A stretch of 64,000 nucleotides of DNA from Bilabrum cf. latius (Eukaryota; Bigyra: Bicosoecida; Bigyra; Bicosoecida), in contig OZ237754.1 in NCBI GenBank assembly GCA_965178125.1, positions 1,015,704 through 1,079,703 on the forward strand, written 5' to 3'. The translations under genes and the position numbers were made by a program. Below, piece by piece: positions 35,801-45,610 of the stretch. The notes beneath the pieces were generated by a model. That model was given only the letters and a program-made list of their open reading frames with translations. It searched no databases and had not been told where the DNA came from. Each line of letters begins with the position of its first letter. The first letter of the stretch is position 1.

Positions 35801-37820
35801 CTGGCCCCCTCACCCTCACCTGCGCGATGGCCCTCCTCACCCGGCTGGCTCGCAGCAGCTTCTCGTACACCCCGTTGAAGCCCTCGATCGCCTCTCGGAC
35901 GGGCCCGGGTGGCACGGGCTCCACCAGAGTGGCGGCACAAGCCTCTGTGCCCCTCGCCTCCGATGCCTCCTCGGAGGCGGGCGGGGCGTCCTACGATGCA
36001 TCTTGGGCGCAGCGCACGTACAGGAGCAGGTACGCGTTACCTGCTGGCCCCCCAGTCTATTCTGGTTTCTCTGGTGTATGACTTTTGTTTGGCTTGGCCT
36101 AGTCGTCCTCAACCTGATCTCCTGTATCCTACTCGGTCTCGACTCCAACCGATTGCCCAGGGTCCGCTGCGTCCTCTTGCATCTTACCGGATTCGCCAAG
36201 ACTATCCCCCTTGTCATCCGCGCCTTCTGAATCCACTTTTTTGCCATCCGTGCCTTTCCCATCCTCCTATTGCCCATCCGAGTCTCCGGCTACCTCCGAC
36301 GAATTGAGATCCATTGCTCGTAGGAGTGCCTGCAGGTCAGGACCCCTCAGTGGCTTGACGTGGGCGTCGTTGCATTCGAACCACTCCCCTGCCCGCTTCT
36401 TCTCATCTGTCTCCGCTTCCCACACGCGGGCCGTACCGCCGCCGTCCTCCTCATCCACCGCCACATCTTTCCAGCGACCCTGCGGCAGCCTGGTACCCGC
36501 TGCCGCCCCCGGACACACGTACATGAAGTAGTGCCCTCCCCCCGCCGAGCCCACGTGGATGAGCACAGCGTACAGGCGGTACACGCCAGACCTGTGTCCC
36601 TCTTCGCCGGATTTGAGGGAGCCATGCGTGGTGAGGGGCGCGGATGGCACCTCGGGCCCGGTGCCCTCCACTCTCTTCTCCTGCTTGGCCTTGGCCCTGG
36701 CCTGCTCCCTGTCTGTTTCCTTCTTCTCGGCTGCTTCGTCCCCATCTCTTTCTTCCTCCTTGTCCTCCTCATCCTCCTCCGACGTGAGGGCAGAACCCAT
36801 ATCCAACACCTCCGGGAATCGGAATGACTGCTGCAGCTTGACCCTCCGCATCACCTGCAGGTCGTACACGAACCGCTTCAGATGCATGCACAGCATGGGG
36901 GGCAGAGCGACCAGGCTCATGCCCTTGCGGGCAGTCCTCTTGCGCCCGCACGAGTCGCAGTGCCAGCCCTCGATGCTCTCGGATCGACCAGAGGCGCGGA
37001 TGGACTCCACTAGGGAAGGAACTCCGCTCACGGGCAGCTCCAGGTCGATGAACGGCTGGCGCGTGGCTCTCCTGTACCCGCACCCCTCATGCGTGCACGC
37101 GATGTGGTCGGACGAGTACCCGCGCAACAAGTCCCACACCAAGTGCTCGCGCAAATAGGCGGACAGTGTGGCACGAGTGCCCTGCGCCGCCCTTAGTGCG
37201 ACTTCCTCGCCCGCCTCCACGCTGTCCTCGGACGGCAGTGGGCGTGGGGCGGCCGACTCGCTGCCAATGGTGGGGTCAGAGGCACCTTCGCGGTCCGGCG
37301 CGGGCAAATCCTGCTCTCCTGCGGCCTGCTGCAGGCGGGAGCGGGTCTGTGTGTAACTGTTTTCCATGGCCTCCAGCAACAAGTGCAGCAGCTCCTGCAC
37401 GTCGTGCTGCTTGAACGCATCAGCTCCTCCCCACCCGAAGGCTTCCGTAAGGCCACCCGTGGTCTGAGCTGGGGCGCGGGAAAGCTGCATGCCAGCAAAG
37501 AGGGCCTGCAGCTGGGCTGGAATAGCAGATAATTCCTAGGCAGCGGCAGACTCGCCTGGGTCATTCCGCCACTCGTACACGCGTTTCCTGAAGTCTGGGG
37601 AGTGAAACAATGCCTGCACCAGCGAGTTCAGGTAGCAAGTCGCGCCCTAATTCACCAAGCCACTGAGCCCATGCGATGGTTTTTCAGCAAAAAACTGTGA
37701 TCCGCGCGTTTTGATTGCAGATTCCAAAGCAGGCCTAACAGAGTGCAGAAGCTTCAAGTCTTCCTCAGAAGGCGGTCTCAATTCGAAGTCTTGGTCCCGC
37801 GCGTCAATGGAACCCGACAT
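32814..37820 (-). CDS. USP40: Ubiquitin-specific protease USP40, with C-terminal RanBP2-type zinc finger
   Basis: One exon, 1,668 residues, ATG at 37818-37820, stop TGA at 32814. Catalytic core: Cys box LVN-TAG-GATCYLNSLVQAL (Cys about 62), FGWGGADAFKQHDVQELL, zinc-ribbon CTHEGCGY and CDSCG, YAVLIHVGSAGGGHYFMYV (His about 430), ECNDAHVKPL, and GNAYLLLYVR closing the UCH domain. Downstream ubiquitin-like segments match the USP40 tail: VRALKEAVGAQIG, LEDGLELCVQLLP, DPILAALGLRDGLTVMV. The last 30 residues are a RanBP2-type finger (WNCIACTFEN...CSMC), which I do not recall in animal USP40. Eight TAGs are in frame. The one in the Cys box replaces the Gln of the canonical NQG motif. The N-lobe order C-QHDVQEL-H is intact, so it should be active. 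Confidence 0.88.
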
Positions 37821-38249
37821 ATGATTCCTATAGGGGGGTTTATAGAAATACCGCAATAATTGACGCCTGCGGGTTGAAACATTGGTGCGATAGGTCGAGC
37901 ATGGTGTGAAAAAAGCGTGGGATCCATCCGCAGGCTTCAGAGAGGGGCCCCGAGGCTGTGCATTGCAATGAGTGCGCCATTATTTGCATGCATCGGTGAT
38001 TCAAATTGCTAGAACACTGTCTCACACCAAACAGGCACCAGTTCAAAGCAAGGACGGACTGAGTGGATCGATAGTTTGCATAACGTTCTTGAAAACTCGG
38101 ATCCACCTATAGGTAGTACCGTGCACATTGCCATAGCACTGCCAACCGAGTCAACTAAGCGTGAATGAGGCTACCCCACGGACCCTCGTGGCATGACGTC
38201 GCACTGCATGTCTGGAGCAGCTCTCAAGGGCCAATGCAATCCCCCCAGG
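37821..38249. other. Intergenic between USP40 start and the EGF gene end
   Basis: About 430 bp holding the presumed USP40 promoter and the 3' UTR of the upstream minus-strand gene. No coding signal recognised. Confidence 0.4.
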
Positions 38250-39413
38250 TCACTGCAGGGCCCCGAACCCCACGGTTCGAGACGCGTCCCCGGGCCCGAT
38301 CTCCTGGGACACAAACACCCAGTCCAGGTCCCCGTTCTCATCGAGTACTACGCGGGGCCTCTCGTTGTTCGCGGACGGGTGTGGCGGCCCGATGAGCTTG
38401 GAGGACCACCCCCACTGCAGCCCGTCGGGGGACCACCCGTGCGTCAGGTCGGGGGCCGAGTGCAGCAGCAGGTGGAACCCTCGCCTGCCGCGGTACAGCA
38501 CGGGGTCCTCCGTGAGCACCTTGCCATTGCCCACGGGGACAGAGCCGTTCACGCCGGCGAGAGGCACCCAGCTGTAGCCCTCGCTCCAGTGCTGCGCTCG
38601 GTACAGGAAGATGTTGTGGTACACCTGCCTGGTGCCGTTGGGGAAGCGGCCCGCGTCCTTGCCCCGGGCCACCATCAGCGTGGTGCCGTTGGGGAACACG
38701 TACGGGGCTGGGTTGCTGGTGCCTGCATCAAATGGTAGTTTCTTTGTGGTCACGTTGATGCTGCCCGCGCTGGCCCACGGCCCGTCCAGCGACTTGCTGT
38801 AGTGGATGTGCGTGATAGAGTTGCCGGGGCAGGAGGGGGCGGGCCATCCGGGTGGGGGGCGAATGCCTGTGCAGTTGGGCGTGATGCCTCCTTCGCATCC
38901 TTGAAAGTACGGGTTGCAAGAGTCGGGGTTGTCCCCTCCTCCGATGTGGTACAGCAGGTGCATCTTGTCGGAAGGACTGTATGTGTAGTATGCGTTGTGA
39001 GCCTGGGTGCCCACGGCCACACCAACCTTCTGATAAGGGCCTTCAGGTCGATCAGCAACTGTGTGGGCAATCGTTGACATTCTCGCCCATGTGCACATGC
39101 CACAGCCAGCTGCAATTTCGGTCACATACAAATGGTACTTGGTCCCGTCGTAGACAGGAGGTCCGCCGCCCCAGCTGGACGATTTCGATACACCATGACC
39201 ATAAACGACTTTTGGCGTGTTATCGAGGTTCAATATCTCGCAGGTGTCGCCTGTCCACCCCTTGTCACATTCGCAAGCACCCTGGTCGTTGCAAGCTCCG
39301 TTCAGGCTGCAGTCCATGTCAGTGCTGCATCCAGCGGCAACAACATGTGCTACCAGACTAAACGCTGCAACGACAAAGGCAGCTCCAGCTGGGATGCCCC
39401 CAGTGTTCCGCAT
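38250..39413 (-). CDS. Secreted EGF-domain protein with five-bladed beta-propeller glycosidase-like fold
   Basis: 387 residues; ATG at 39411-39413, TGA stop at 38250. A hydrophobic signal peptide (AGAAFVVAAFSLVAHVVAAG) precedes one EGF-like module with six cysteines (C-TDMD-C-SLNGA-C, C-E-C, GWTGDTC). The rest resembles GH43/GH32-type propellers in rhythm: GPPVYDGTKYHLYVTE, DKMHLLYHIGGG, THIHYSKSLDGPW, TSNPAPYVFPNGT, LTEDPVLYRGRRGFHLLLH. Catalytic acids cannot be assigned with certainty by eye. Several N-x-S/T sites fit secretion. It contains no TAG codon. It is divergent from IFT52 (135 bp between starts). Probable extracellular carbohydrate-active or carbohydrate-binding protein. Confidence 0.65.
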   Translation of the reverse strand: MRNTGGIPAGAAFVVAAFSLVAHVVAAGCSTDMDCSLNGACNDQGACECDKGWTGDTCEILNLDNTPKVVYGHGVSKSSSWGGGPPVYDGTKYHLYVTEIAAGCGMCTWARMSTIAHTVADRPEGPYQKVGVAVGTQAHNAYYTYSPSDKMHLLYHIGGGDNPDSCNPYFQGCEGGITPNCTGIRPPPGWPAPSCPGNSITHIHYSKSLDGPWASAGSINVTTKKLPFDAGTSNPAPYVFPNGTTLMVARGKDAGRFPNGTRQVYHNIFLYRAQHWSEGYSWVPLAGVNGSVPVGNGKVLTEDPVLYRGRRGFHLLLHSAPDLTHGWSPDGLQWGWSSKLIGPPHPSANNERPRVVLDENGDLDWVFVSQEIGPGDASRTVGFGALQ

Positions 39414-39548
39414 GAAGCCAAGTACACTGGTAGTACGGAAGGAGAGGTCCCGTCGCTCGCGATTTCACGAAAACCGGAAACATTTCTTAAAGTACGGTGC
39501 ACTTTTACATGCCCGTTTCGCTCCGGGCTTCCAACAAGCGGCTCTACG
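39414..39548. promoter_or_regulatory. Putative bidirectional promoter EGF gene/IFT52
   Basis: 135 bp between divergent start codons. The promoters of both genes must lie within it or overlap the first exons. No core element was recognised. Confidence 0.35.
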
Positions 39549-41882
39549 ATGTCGTCTTCTACTGCTACTAAGGTATGGTACTTCATCGTTAGCGTGTGTT
39601 TGGGTTAGCCGGATTAAGGCTGCTAGAGTTCTTTGTGTTAGACACTTCTTGCATCCCACACGCAGGTTGCTGGCTCGCTGCCACTAATGATGTTCGATGC
39701 CGGCAAGAAAGAAGCTGGGGCCGCATCGATGCGAAAGTTTGCTCGACGGTTGAAGGCGACATGTAGATTAGCGCCGTGAGTTCACGCCCTGTGTCCTGCG
39801 TACGAGCCTGTGGTGCCGTCCGTTGGATTGCAGCTCCGGAAAAGAAATGCCTAAGAGAGCATCACTGTGCATAAGTGCGATTTCTGCATGGCACATTGTC
39901 ATTAACCTATACTAATCTGTCGCTCGGCCCGGGGAAGATTAATTGGGAAGGCCAGCAACTTCTCATGTCGCTGCCCACTTTCGCAAATTCTCATCGCAGC
40001 TCGAAGAACGAAATATCCTCTGAGGTTCTCAAAAACGTGTCCGTGTTCGTATTAGCATGCCCTAGGTCAAAGCTTTCGGCTGCAGAAATCTCAAGCTTGC
40101 ATGAATTCGTTGGGAGGGGCGGATCGCTGCTGGTCCTGTCTGGCGAAGGCGGTGACAAATCTCACGATACCAACTTGAATGAAATTACGGAGCCGCTTGG
40201 TGTAAAGATCAACTCTGATGTAGTACTTCGTGCCTCATTCCACCAGTTTTTACATCCCAAGGAATGTATCGTCAGCGGAGGAGTGGTGGACGAGGGGCTG
40301 CAGGCGGCCGTATCGCGTCTATCCCGCCGAGGAGGACTCGAATTTATGTGAGATAACACGCAACCAGTGTGCCTACATAATTGCGCCATGCTTCCTCCCT
40401 GTGCTGCTCGCCCTAACCTCGCCTACGATCCCCGAACGCACTGCACCCCTCGCTGCTCGCAGCCCCAAGACAGCGGCCGAGGCAGACGAGAGCAGAGCTG
40501 ATGCAGCCACGTAGTCGTAGCAGACATTTGTGTTCCCCCGAGGCGCCACGCTGCAGGTGAAGGCGTCCACGGAGGTGCACGGGGCGCAGGCCACACCGCT
40601 GCTGACCTCTGGACTCGTGGCCTACCCGCTGCACCAGCCCACCGCGGCCCTCATCCAGGTCAGGGCAAGGACCAGAGCAGAGGAATTCAGGGGAGGCGGA
40701 GAGGAGGACGAAGAGGAGGACGGGCCCAGCAGTGGGGCGGGCGACGCGAGCCCAGGAGGCGGTGCCTCGTCGTCTAGCAGCAGCAGCAGCCGTCCGACAG
40801 CGGGCCGAGTGGCTGTGCTGGGCTCTTGGGAGATGCTTGCGGATGCGTACATTGGCAAGAACAGCAATGCGGCAATGGCAGACGCCATCACTCGCTGGCT
40901 GCTGAAAGACCCCGCGGTGAAGCTCGCAGACCCTGGCAGCATCACCGGCTGGGCGGCGGGGGGGGAGGACGAGTCGAGGGGGGGCGGGGCCCGGGGGAAG
41001 GGCGCGGACAGGCGAAGGGGCAGGAAGACCGGGCATGCGGGCGCGCGAGGCAGGGGAGGCGCGGCTGCAAGCGGCTCCACGCCCGCAGGCCTGGGTCAGG
41101 ACGGGCAGGAGGAGATCCCCAAGCGGCTGTACCTGCCCGACACAGAGTCGCTCGCGGAGAGGTTGCGGCCTTGCCTGCAGGAATCCGAGCAGCTGCCCCG
41201 GGATGTGCACCGCCTCTTCGACAACGAGCTGTTCGGGTTCTCCCTGCGGCGAGTCCCCGAGGCAGTTGCCATGTACGACAAGCTGGGTGTCAAGCACGAG
41301 CCTCTGTCCCTCATCCCCCCGTAGTTCGAGACGCCCCTGCCACCCCTCAAGCCGGCCGTGTTCCCACCCACGCTGCGGGAGCCCCCTCCGCCGGCCCTGG
41401 AGCTGTTCGATTTGGACGAGCACTTCGCCAGCGAGAGGATTCGGCTTGCGCAGCTGTGCAACAAGTGTGATTAGTCCACCTCCTCCAAGTCGGGCGGTGG
41501 GTCCTCCTCGTCTGCTTCCTCCCGCGGGGGGCGCGTGGACGAAAAGGACCTGGACTACTTCATCCGGGAGGCGGCCGATATCGTGGGTGTCACCCAGCAG
41601 CTGCCGGCGGACCAGCGAACGGCAAGGCACGCGCTGTGCTACGTGGCGCAGGCCTTGATTCGATTGCGCAAGCTGCATCACGACGCGGACGAACCACCCC
41701 TGCTTGGCGCCAGGAGCGACACCGCCGGGGGCAGCGGGCAGGGCGCGGCGGACGGTGCTGGCGGCATCGGGTCGCTTTACAAGAGCGCAGTGGCAACCGC
41801 GCAGACCACTGGTGCGGCAGGCATGGGACCCGCTGTTGCAGCAGGATTTAGCAGTCCAGGGAAGGGCAAGAGTGGGAAGTGA
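39549..41882 (+). CDS. IFT52: Intraflagellar transport protein IFT52
   Basis: IFT-B core subunit, needed to build cilia or flagella. Exons 39549-39572, 39666-39775, 40000-40347, 40463-41882; introns 93, 224 and 115 bp, all GT...AG with agreeing phases (0,2,2). Exons encode MSSSTATK; MMFDAGKKEAGAASMRKF; then the GIFT domain (ACPRSKLSAAEI, GGSLLVLSGEGGD, DTNLNEITEPLGVKINSD, FLHPKECIVSGGVVDE); then TFVFPRGATLQV, GRVAVLGSWEMLADAYI, LGVKHEPLSLIPP-TAG-FETPLPPLKPAVFPP, LELFDLDEHFASERIRLAQL, and DLDYFIREAADIVGVTQQLP. TAGs at 40512, 40518, 41322 and 41472 are in frame. The 41322 codon occupies the Gln of the family-invariant PQFE(T/C)PLP motif. Low-complexity Ser/Gly insertions lengthen it. The stop is TGA. 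It shows that the organism makes cilia or flagella. Confidence 0.93.
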
Positions 41883-42149
41883 TTGCTTACAGCGTAGGTT
41901 CGAAAACTCGTCCTGACTGGTTTTCAGTCGCAGGCACAACTATGTGGCACCAAGTCTACCGGTGCAATCAACTGGGTGGATGAAGCTCGCAATACACATT
42001 CCCCTCAATTGTTCGCAGTTGTGTCTTAAAGCGCTGTTTTGGTGCAGTCTGGATCACAGATCGACCGTCATCCTATGCAGTGACAAAAATGTTGGCATAC
42101 ACCTTAGCTCTTTCTTAGCACAAAAGAATGCCAAGTTCCCTACACCCAA
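41883..42149. other. IFT52 3' flank, start of the subtelomere
   Basis: No gene seen. The sequence runs into a CCGACCTCC minisatellite just before the first telomeric array. Confidence 0.4.
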
Positions 42150-42363
42150 CACCGACCTCCCCAATCCATAGAAAAGGATGCCCACCGACCTCCATCCGCC
42201 GCACCCAACACTGACCTCCCCAATGCCCACCGACCTCCATCCGCCGCACCTAACACCGACCTCCCCAATGCCCACCGACCTCCATCCGCCGGACCCAACA
42301 CCGACCTCCCCGACAACCTACCGACCTCCATCCGCCGCACCAAACACTGACCTCCCCAACACT
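42150..42363 (+). repeat. Subtelomeric CCGACCTCC-rich minisatellite
   Basis: Four to five imperfect copies of a unit of about 45 bp built from CCCACCGACCTCCATCCGCC and ACACCGACCTCCCCAA. It ends directly at the first TTAGGG array. Confidence 0.85.
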
Positions 42364-42453
42364 TTAGGGTTAGGGTTAGGGTTAGGGTTAGGGTTAGGGT
42401 TAGGGTTAGGGTTAGGGTTAGGGTTAGGGTTAGGGTTAGGGTTAGGGTTAGGG
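42364..42453 (+). repeat. Interstitial TTAGGG array 1 (15 copies)
   Basis: Ninety bases of perfect TTAGGG. The G-rich strand runs left to right, the orientation of a right chromosome end. Confidence 0.98.
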
Positions 42454-42540
42454 TATCTGGGGGTCATGTTAGGATCGGGGCACGCCCTTTTTTGGACCAA
42501 AAATAAAAACGCCGCACATTATATATATTCAGATAGCCCT
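42454..42540 (+). repeat. Subtelomeric spacer A, copy 1
   Basis: Starts TATCTGGGGGTCATGTTAGG and ends near CAGATAGCCCTT. Other copies are at 43,093-43,184 (more diverged) and 53,710-53,798 (practically identical). Always directly follows a TTAGGG array. Confidence 0.95.
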
Positions 42541-42763
42541 TGATCGGGAGAGTTGATTTATGGTTGGTTGGCGGCACTCATTTCCAATATTGAGCGAGAT
42601 ATGGGGAGGTTTCGGGTCACCAGTTGAGCGGATGATTTTGGCAGGTCGTTTTAGGCATGTTCAAAGACGAGTGGCCGTTTGATTGTCTAGGTGGTTATCA
42701 GACATGGCCAACAATATGGTATGCATAGCTTGTGTGCCCTGGTTGGGCATTCGCGGCGCCTTT
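42541..42763. other. Unique sequence between telomeric arrays 1 and 2
   Basis: About 220 bp not seen elsewhere in the window; no gene recognised. Confidence 0.5.
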
Positions 42764-43092
42764 TTAGGGTTAGGGTTAGGTTAGGGTTAGGGTTAGGGTT
42801 AGGGTTAGGGTTAGGGTTAGGGTTAGGGTTAGGGTTAGGGTTAGGGTTAGGGTTAGGGTTAGGGTTAGGGTTAGGGTTAGGGTTAGGGTTAGGGTTAGGG
42901 TTAGGGTTAGGGTTAGGGTTAGGGTTAGGGTTAGGGTTAGGGTTAGGGTTAGGGTTAGGGTTAGGGTTAGGGTTAGGGTTAGGGTTAGGGTTAGGGTTAG
43001 GGTTAGGGTTAGGGTTAGGGTTAGGGTTAGGGTTAGGGTTAGGGTTAGGGTTAGGGTTAGGGTTAGGGTTAGGGTTAGGGTTAGGGTTAGGG
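42764..43092 (+). repeat. Interstitial TTAGGG array 2
   Basis: About 55 copies of TTAGGG with one 5-base variant near 42,780; same orientation as the other arrays. Confidence 0.98.
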
Positions 43093-43184
43093 TATCTGGG
43101 GGTCATGTTAGGATCGGGGCACGCCCATTTTTGCACCAAAAAATAAACCGTCGCACATTATATATATTTAGATAGCCCTTGATG
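43093..43184 (+). repeat. Subtelomeric spacer A, copy 2 (diverged)
   Basis: Same start as copy 1, with substitutions in the AT-rich half (CCATTTTTGCACC, AACCGTCGC). Followed by a short unique stretch and array 3. Confidence 0.93.
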
Positions 43185-43201
43185 CGTAGATATCCGTAAA
43201 A

Positions 43202-43416
43202 GGGTTAGGGTTAGGGTTAGGTTAGGGTTAGGGTTAGGGTTAGGGTTAGGGTTAGGGTTAGGGTTAGGGTTAGGGTTAGGGTTAGGGTTAGGGTTAGGGT
43301 TAGGGTTAGGGTTAGGGTTAGGGTTAGGGTTAGGGTTAGGGTTAGGGTTAGGGTTAGGGTTAGGGTTAGGGTTAGGGTTAGGGTTAGGGTTAGGGTTAGG
43401 GTTAGGGTTAGGGTTA
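43202..43416 (+). repeat. Interstitial TTAGGG array 3
   Basis: About 36 copies of TTAGGG, one shortened unit near the left end, ending in GGGTTACAGTACC, the start of spacer B. Confidence 0.98.
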
Positions 43417-43544
43417 CAGTACCATCTCAGGGAAGGGTAAGGCGCCGCGAAAGTTGACATGTTCCGCAGAAGTTGACATGTTCCGCAAAGACGGCGGTGC
43501 CGCGCAGTGTCGAAGTGGTCGCAAGATCGCACTGAGGCGGATCT
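43417..43544 (+). repeat. Subtelomeric spacer B, copy 1
   Basis: About 128 bp starting CAGTACCATCTCAGGG and ending GAGGCGGATCT; identical as far as I can see to 54,263-54,390. It contains a direct 17-bp repeat, AAGTTGACATGTTCCGC, twice in a row. Confidence 0.95.
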
Positions 43545-44351
43545 GGGCCAGTTGCAAGGATGCAAGCAGTCGGCAAGAGGTGCAAGTGATTGGCAATGCA
43601 TATTTGGTGTTTGATTATGTGTGTCTGCTTGGTTTGCAATGAATCTCGGCCGCGGTCTCCTCGGCAGTGCGGCCCGTGGGTGACGAGCACCCAGGGGGCT
43701 GCACGGGATGGACGCCCACCCGGCGAGTCTGGACCAAACCGCGTCGTGCAAATTGGGTTTGCCAAGGAGGTGTGCCCTGCTGTGTTTCGCCCGCGAGAAT
43801 AGGGGGTTGTCTCCCCGTCGGGCAGGTGCTCCATCCAGCTCGCCCGTCCGTGACTGAGACAGCACGGGCCGCGACAAGTGCGCGAGCCCGGGGATCAAGT
43901 CAGCGGCCGATGGCAGCGAGCCGGCATGAAGCGCGTGCACGAGGAGCTTGCGCTCCCCATGCACTGCCTGCCCCACCTCATTGCGGATCTGGGACATCAG
44001 GTTCATCGTGTTGCCACACACACCTCCACACTCGACGATCGGATCTACAGAGACACCTGTCCCGGGATGCTGCTCCTCGTCATTGGCCTGCTCCTTCTCG
44101 CCCCGGGGGCACGCGCTGCCTCGAAGCACGCACCCGCGCTCCCGCCCGACTCAAGGACTAAGTGCTGGGAGGGTGCGCGGGCAGCCGCGTGAGAGGATGA
44201 CGGGCGTGCCGCCGAAGGCCGAGTCCAGGAGCTGGGGACGGGACGCATCATTGGGACTGCCCTGAAGAGACCAAAGAATCAACCGCCATCCGTACGGATC
44301 CCTATACGGTTGGCCGGTCTGACTCTCTGCTCGCCCACCGCACGGATCTGC
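43545..44351. other. Subtelomeric region, no gene assigned
   Basis: Open frames exist on both strands across 43,600-44,190, including one with a hydrophobic stretch (LLLVIGLLLLAPGARA, plus strand near 44,080). They overlap antisense and neither shows a known domain, so I do not call a gene. Confidence 0.35.
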
Positions 44352-44871
44352 TCAGTTCCATGCAATGTTTGCCAGAAGCGGCGAGAGGGTCTCATCAGCA
44401 CAGGTGGGTCCTAAAGGCTGCCTGCAATGCATAGGAAAAGAATGAAACGATTGAAAACAAATTTATAGCCCCTCGATGCATGGCAGCATACCTGAGTGCT
44501 GTCATGAAAACTGGACAACGCACAAGCACGTCAGCAGACCAGCGACCTTCCCATTCAGATGCCAGAACCTAACACAAATACAAAGCAAACAAACTGAATG
44601 AATACAATAGAATCAAAATACCTGGCGGTTGTTGTACTCGGGCTATGCGGTACCTAGCTGTTCTGTCTGCAAACGCCATCGCGCGCCCCAAGGAGACGAG
44701 ACCAAAGCAGAGCCACAGCAGCATTCCACCTTGAACACACAACGATGTATGGCAGTAAATGGTAATTAACATGAATCCCAACAGCCCCCAGGACAGTTGA
44801 GCCGGTCTGTGGCGCGGAGAGGTGTGGTTGCGCCAGAATCCACAAACGGTCGCGAACAGCGGAACCAGCAT
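44352..44871 (-). CDS. Small hypothetical multi-pass membrane protein
   Basis: Candidate gene of 149 residues: exon 44492-44871, then exon 44352-44421. The 70-bp intron has a GTATGC donor and an acceptor after CTATGCATTGCAG; the frame is kept (380+70=450). ATG at 44869-44871. Hydrophobic segments include LGFMLITIYC...MLLWLCFGLVSLG and ILILLYSFSLFALYLC. One TAG (44569-44571) is in frame, and the stop is TGA. No family recognised. The GC is lower than in the neighbouring housekeeping genes. Confidence 0.35.
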
Positions 44872-45610
44872 GCCGCGGCGCGGCGTCTGAGCTTCACGAT
44901 GCAGCCAGACTCAGCAGTGTATACGGTCAATCTCGTCATTGTTTCAAGCAAGTTATTATTTCGTTGCACTTGATCATAGCTATCAGTTCGATTTATGCAT
45001 TACTTGGGGGAATATTTGAGATTTGCTCACGTTAGCAGGTGCTCCAGCTGCCAGAAGTATACGAGAACCGTGCACAGCTTCGCGATTTGATAACGCTGGC
45101 GCATCATATTCATACATCAATTCAATCTAGTCTAATTCCACACGCTACGCAGCAGGCATCGCTGTCCTCCAGTTGACATGCTGAAGCCCCCACTGCTCCT
45201 CAGTGCCAGCCAGCACAAGCGACTTCCTTTGCTGACCAACTGACCGGCACCTCAGGCTACGATACTAAGTAGGTTTCAATGAAACATTTCGGCGGCATCC
45301 TAGGACGGAATTGATAACCCGGACGTCGGAATCAGCCCACTGGCAGGCAGTCACCACAGCAAGTCAGGTCACCGGATGTGTCCGTGCACGATTGGGATCA
45401 GTACGCTTTGTGGACCGCATCCCAACTCGATACATAAAGTCTTAGTACTTGTACAACAACCAATCTACGGAACGGAGTATGTGGCTTGGTACAACATGTA
45501 GGACGACGTGTTGGAGGCAGCCCCATATATTGGTTTCCAGACCATTTCTAGAAAACTGTTCAGCATAGGTCGAATAGTACTTGCTCATAGCTAAACTCTT
45601 GTTCAATTTG
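44872..45610. other. Intergenic, no gene recognised
   Basis: About 740 bp between two minus-strand candidates. Only short frames without recognisable content. Confidence 0.4.

Noticed and set aside
42687-43146. Pro-Asn and Leu-Gly repeat 'proteins' over TTAGGG arrays (also at 43,158 and 53,785-54,869)
   Set aside because: Pure translation of telomere repeats on either strand; no coding evidence.
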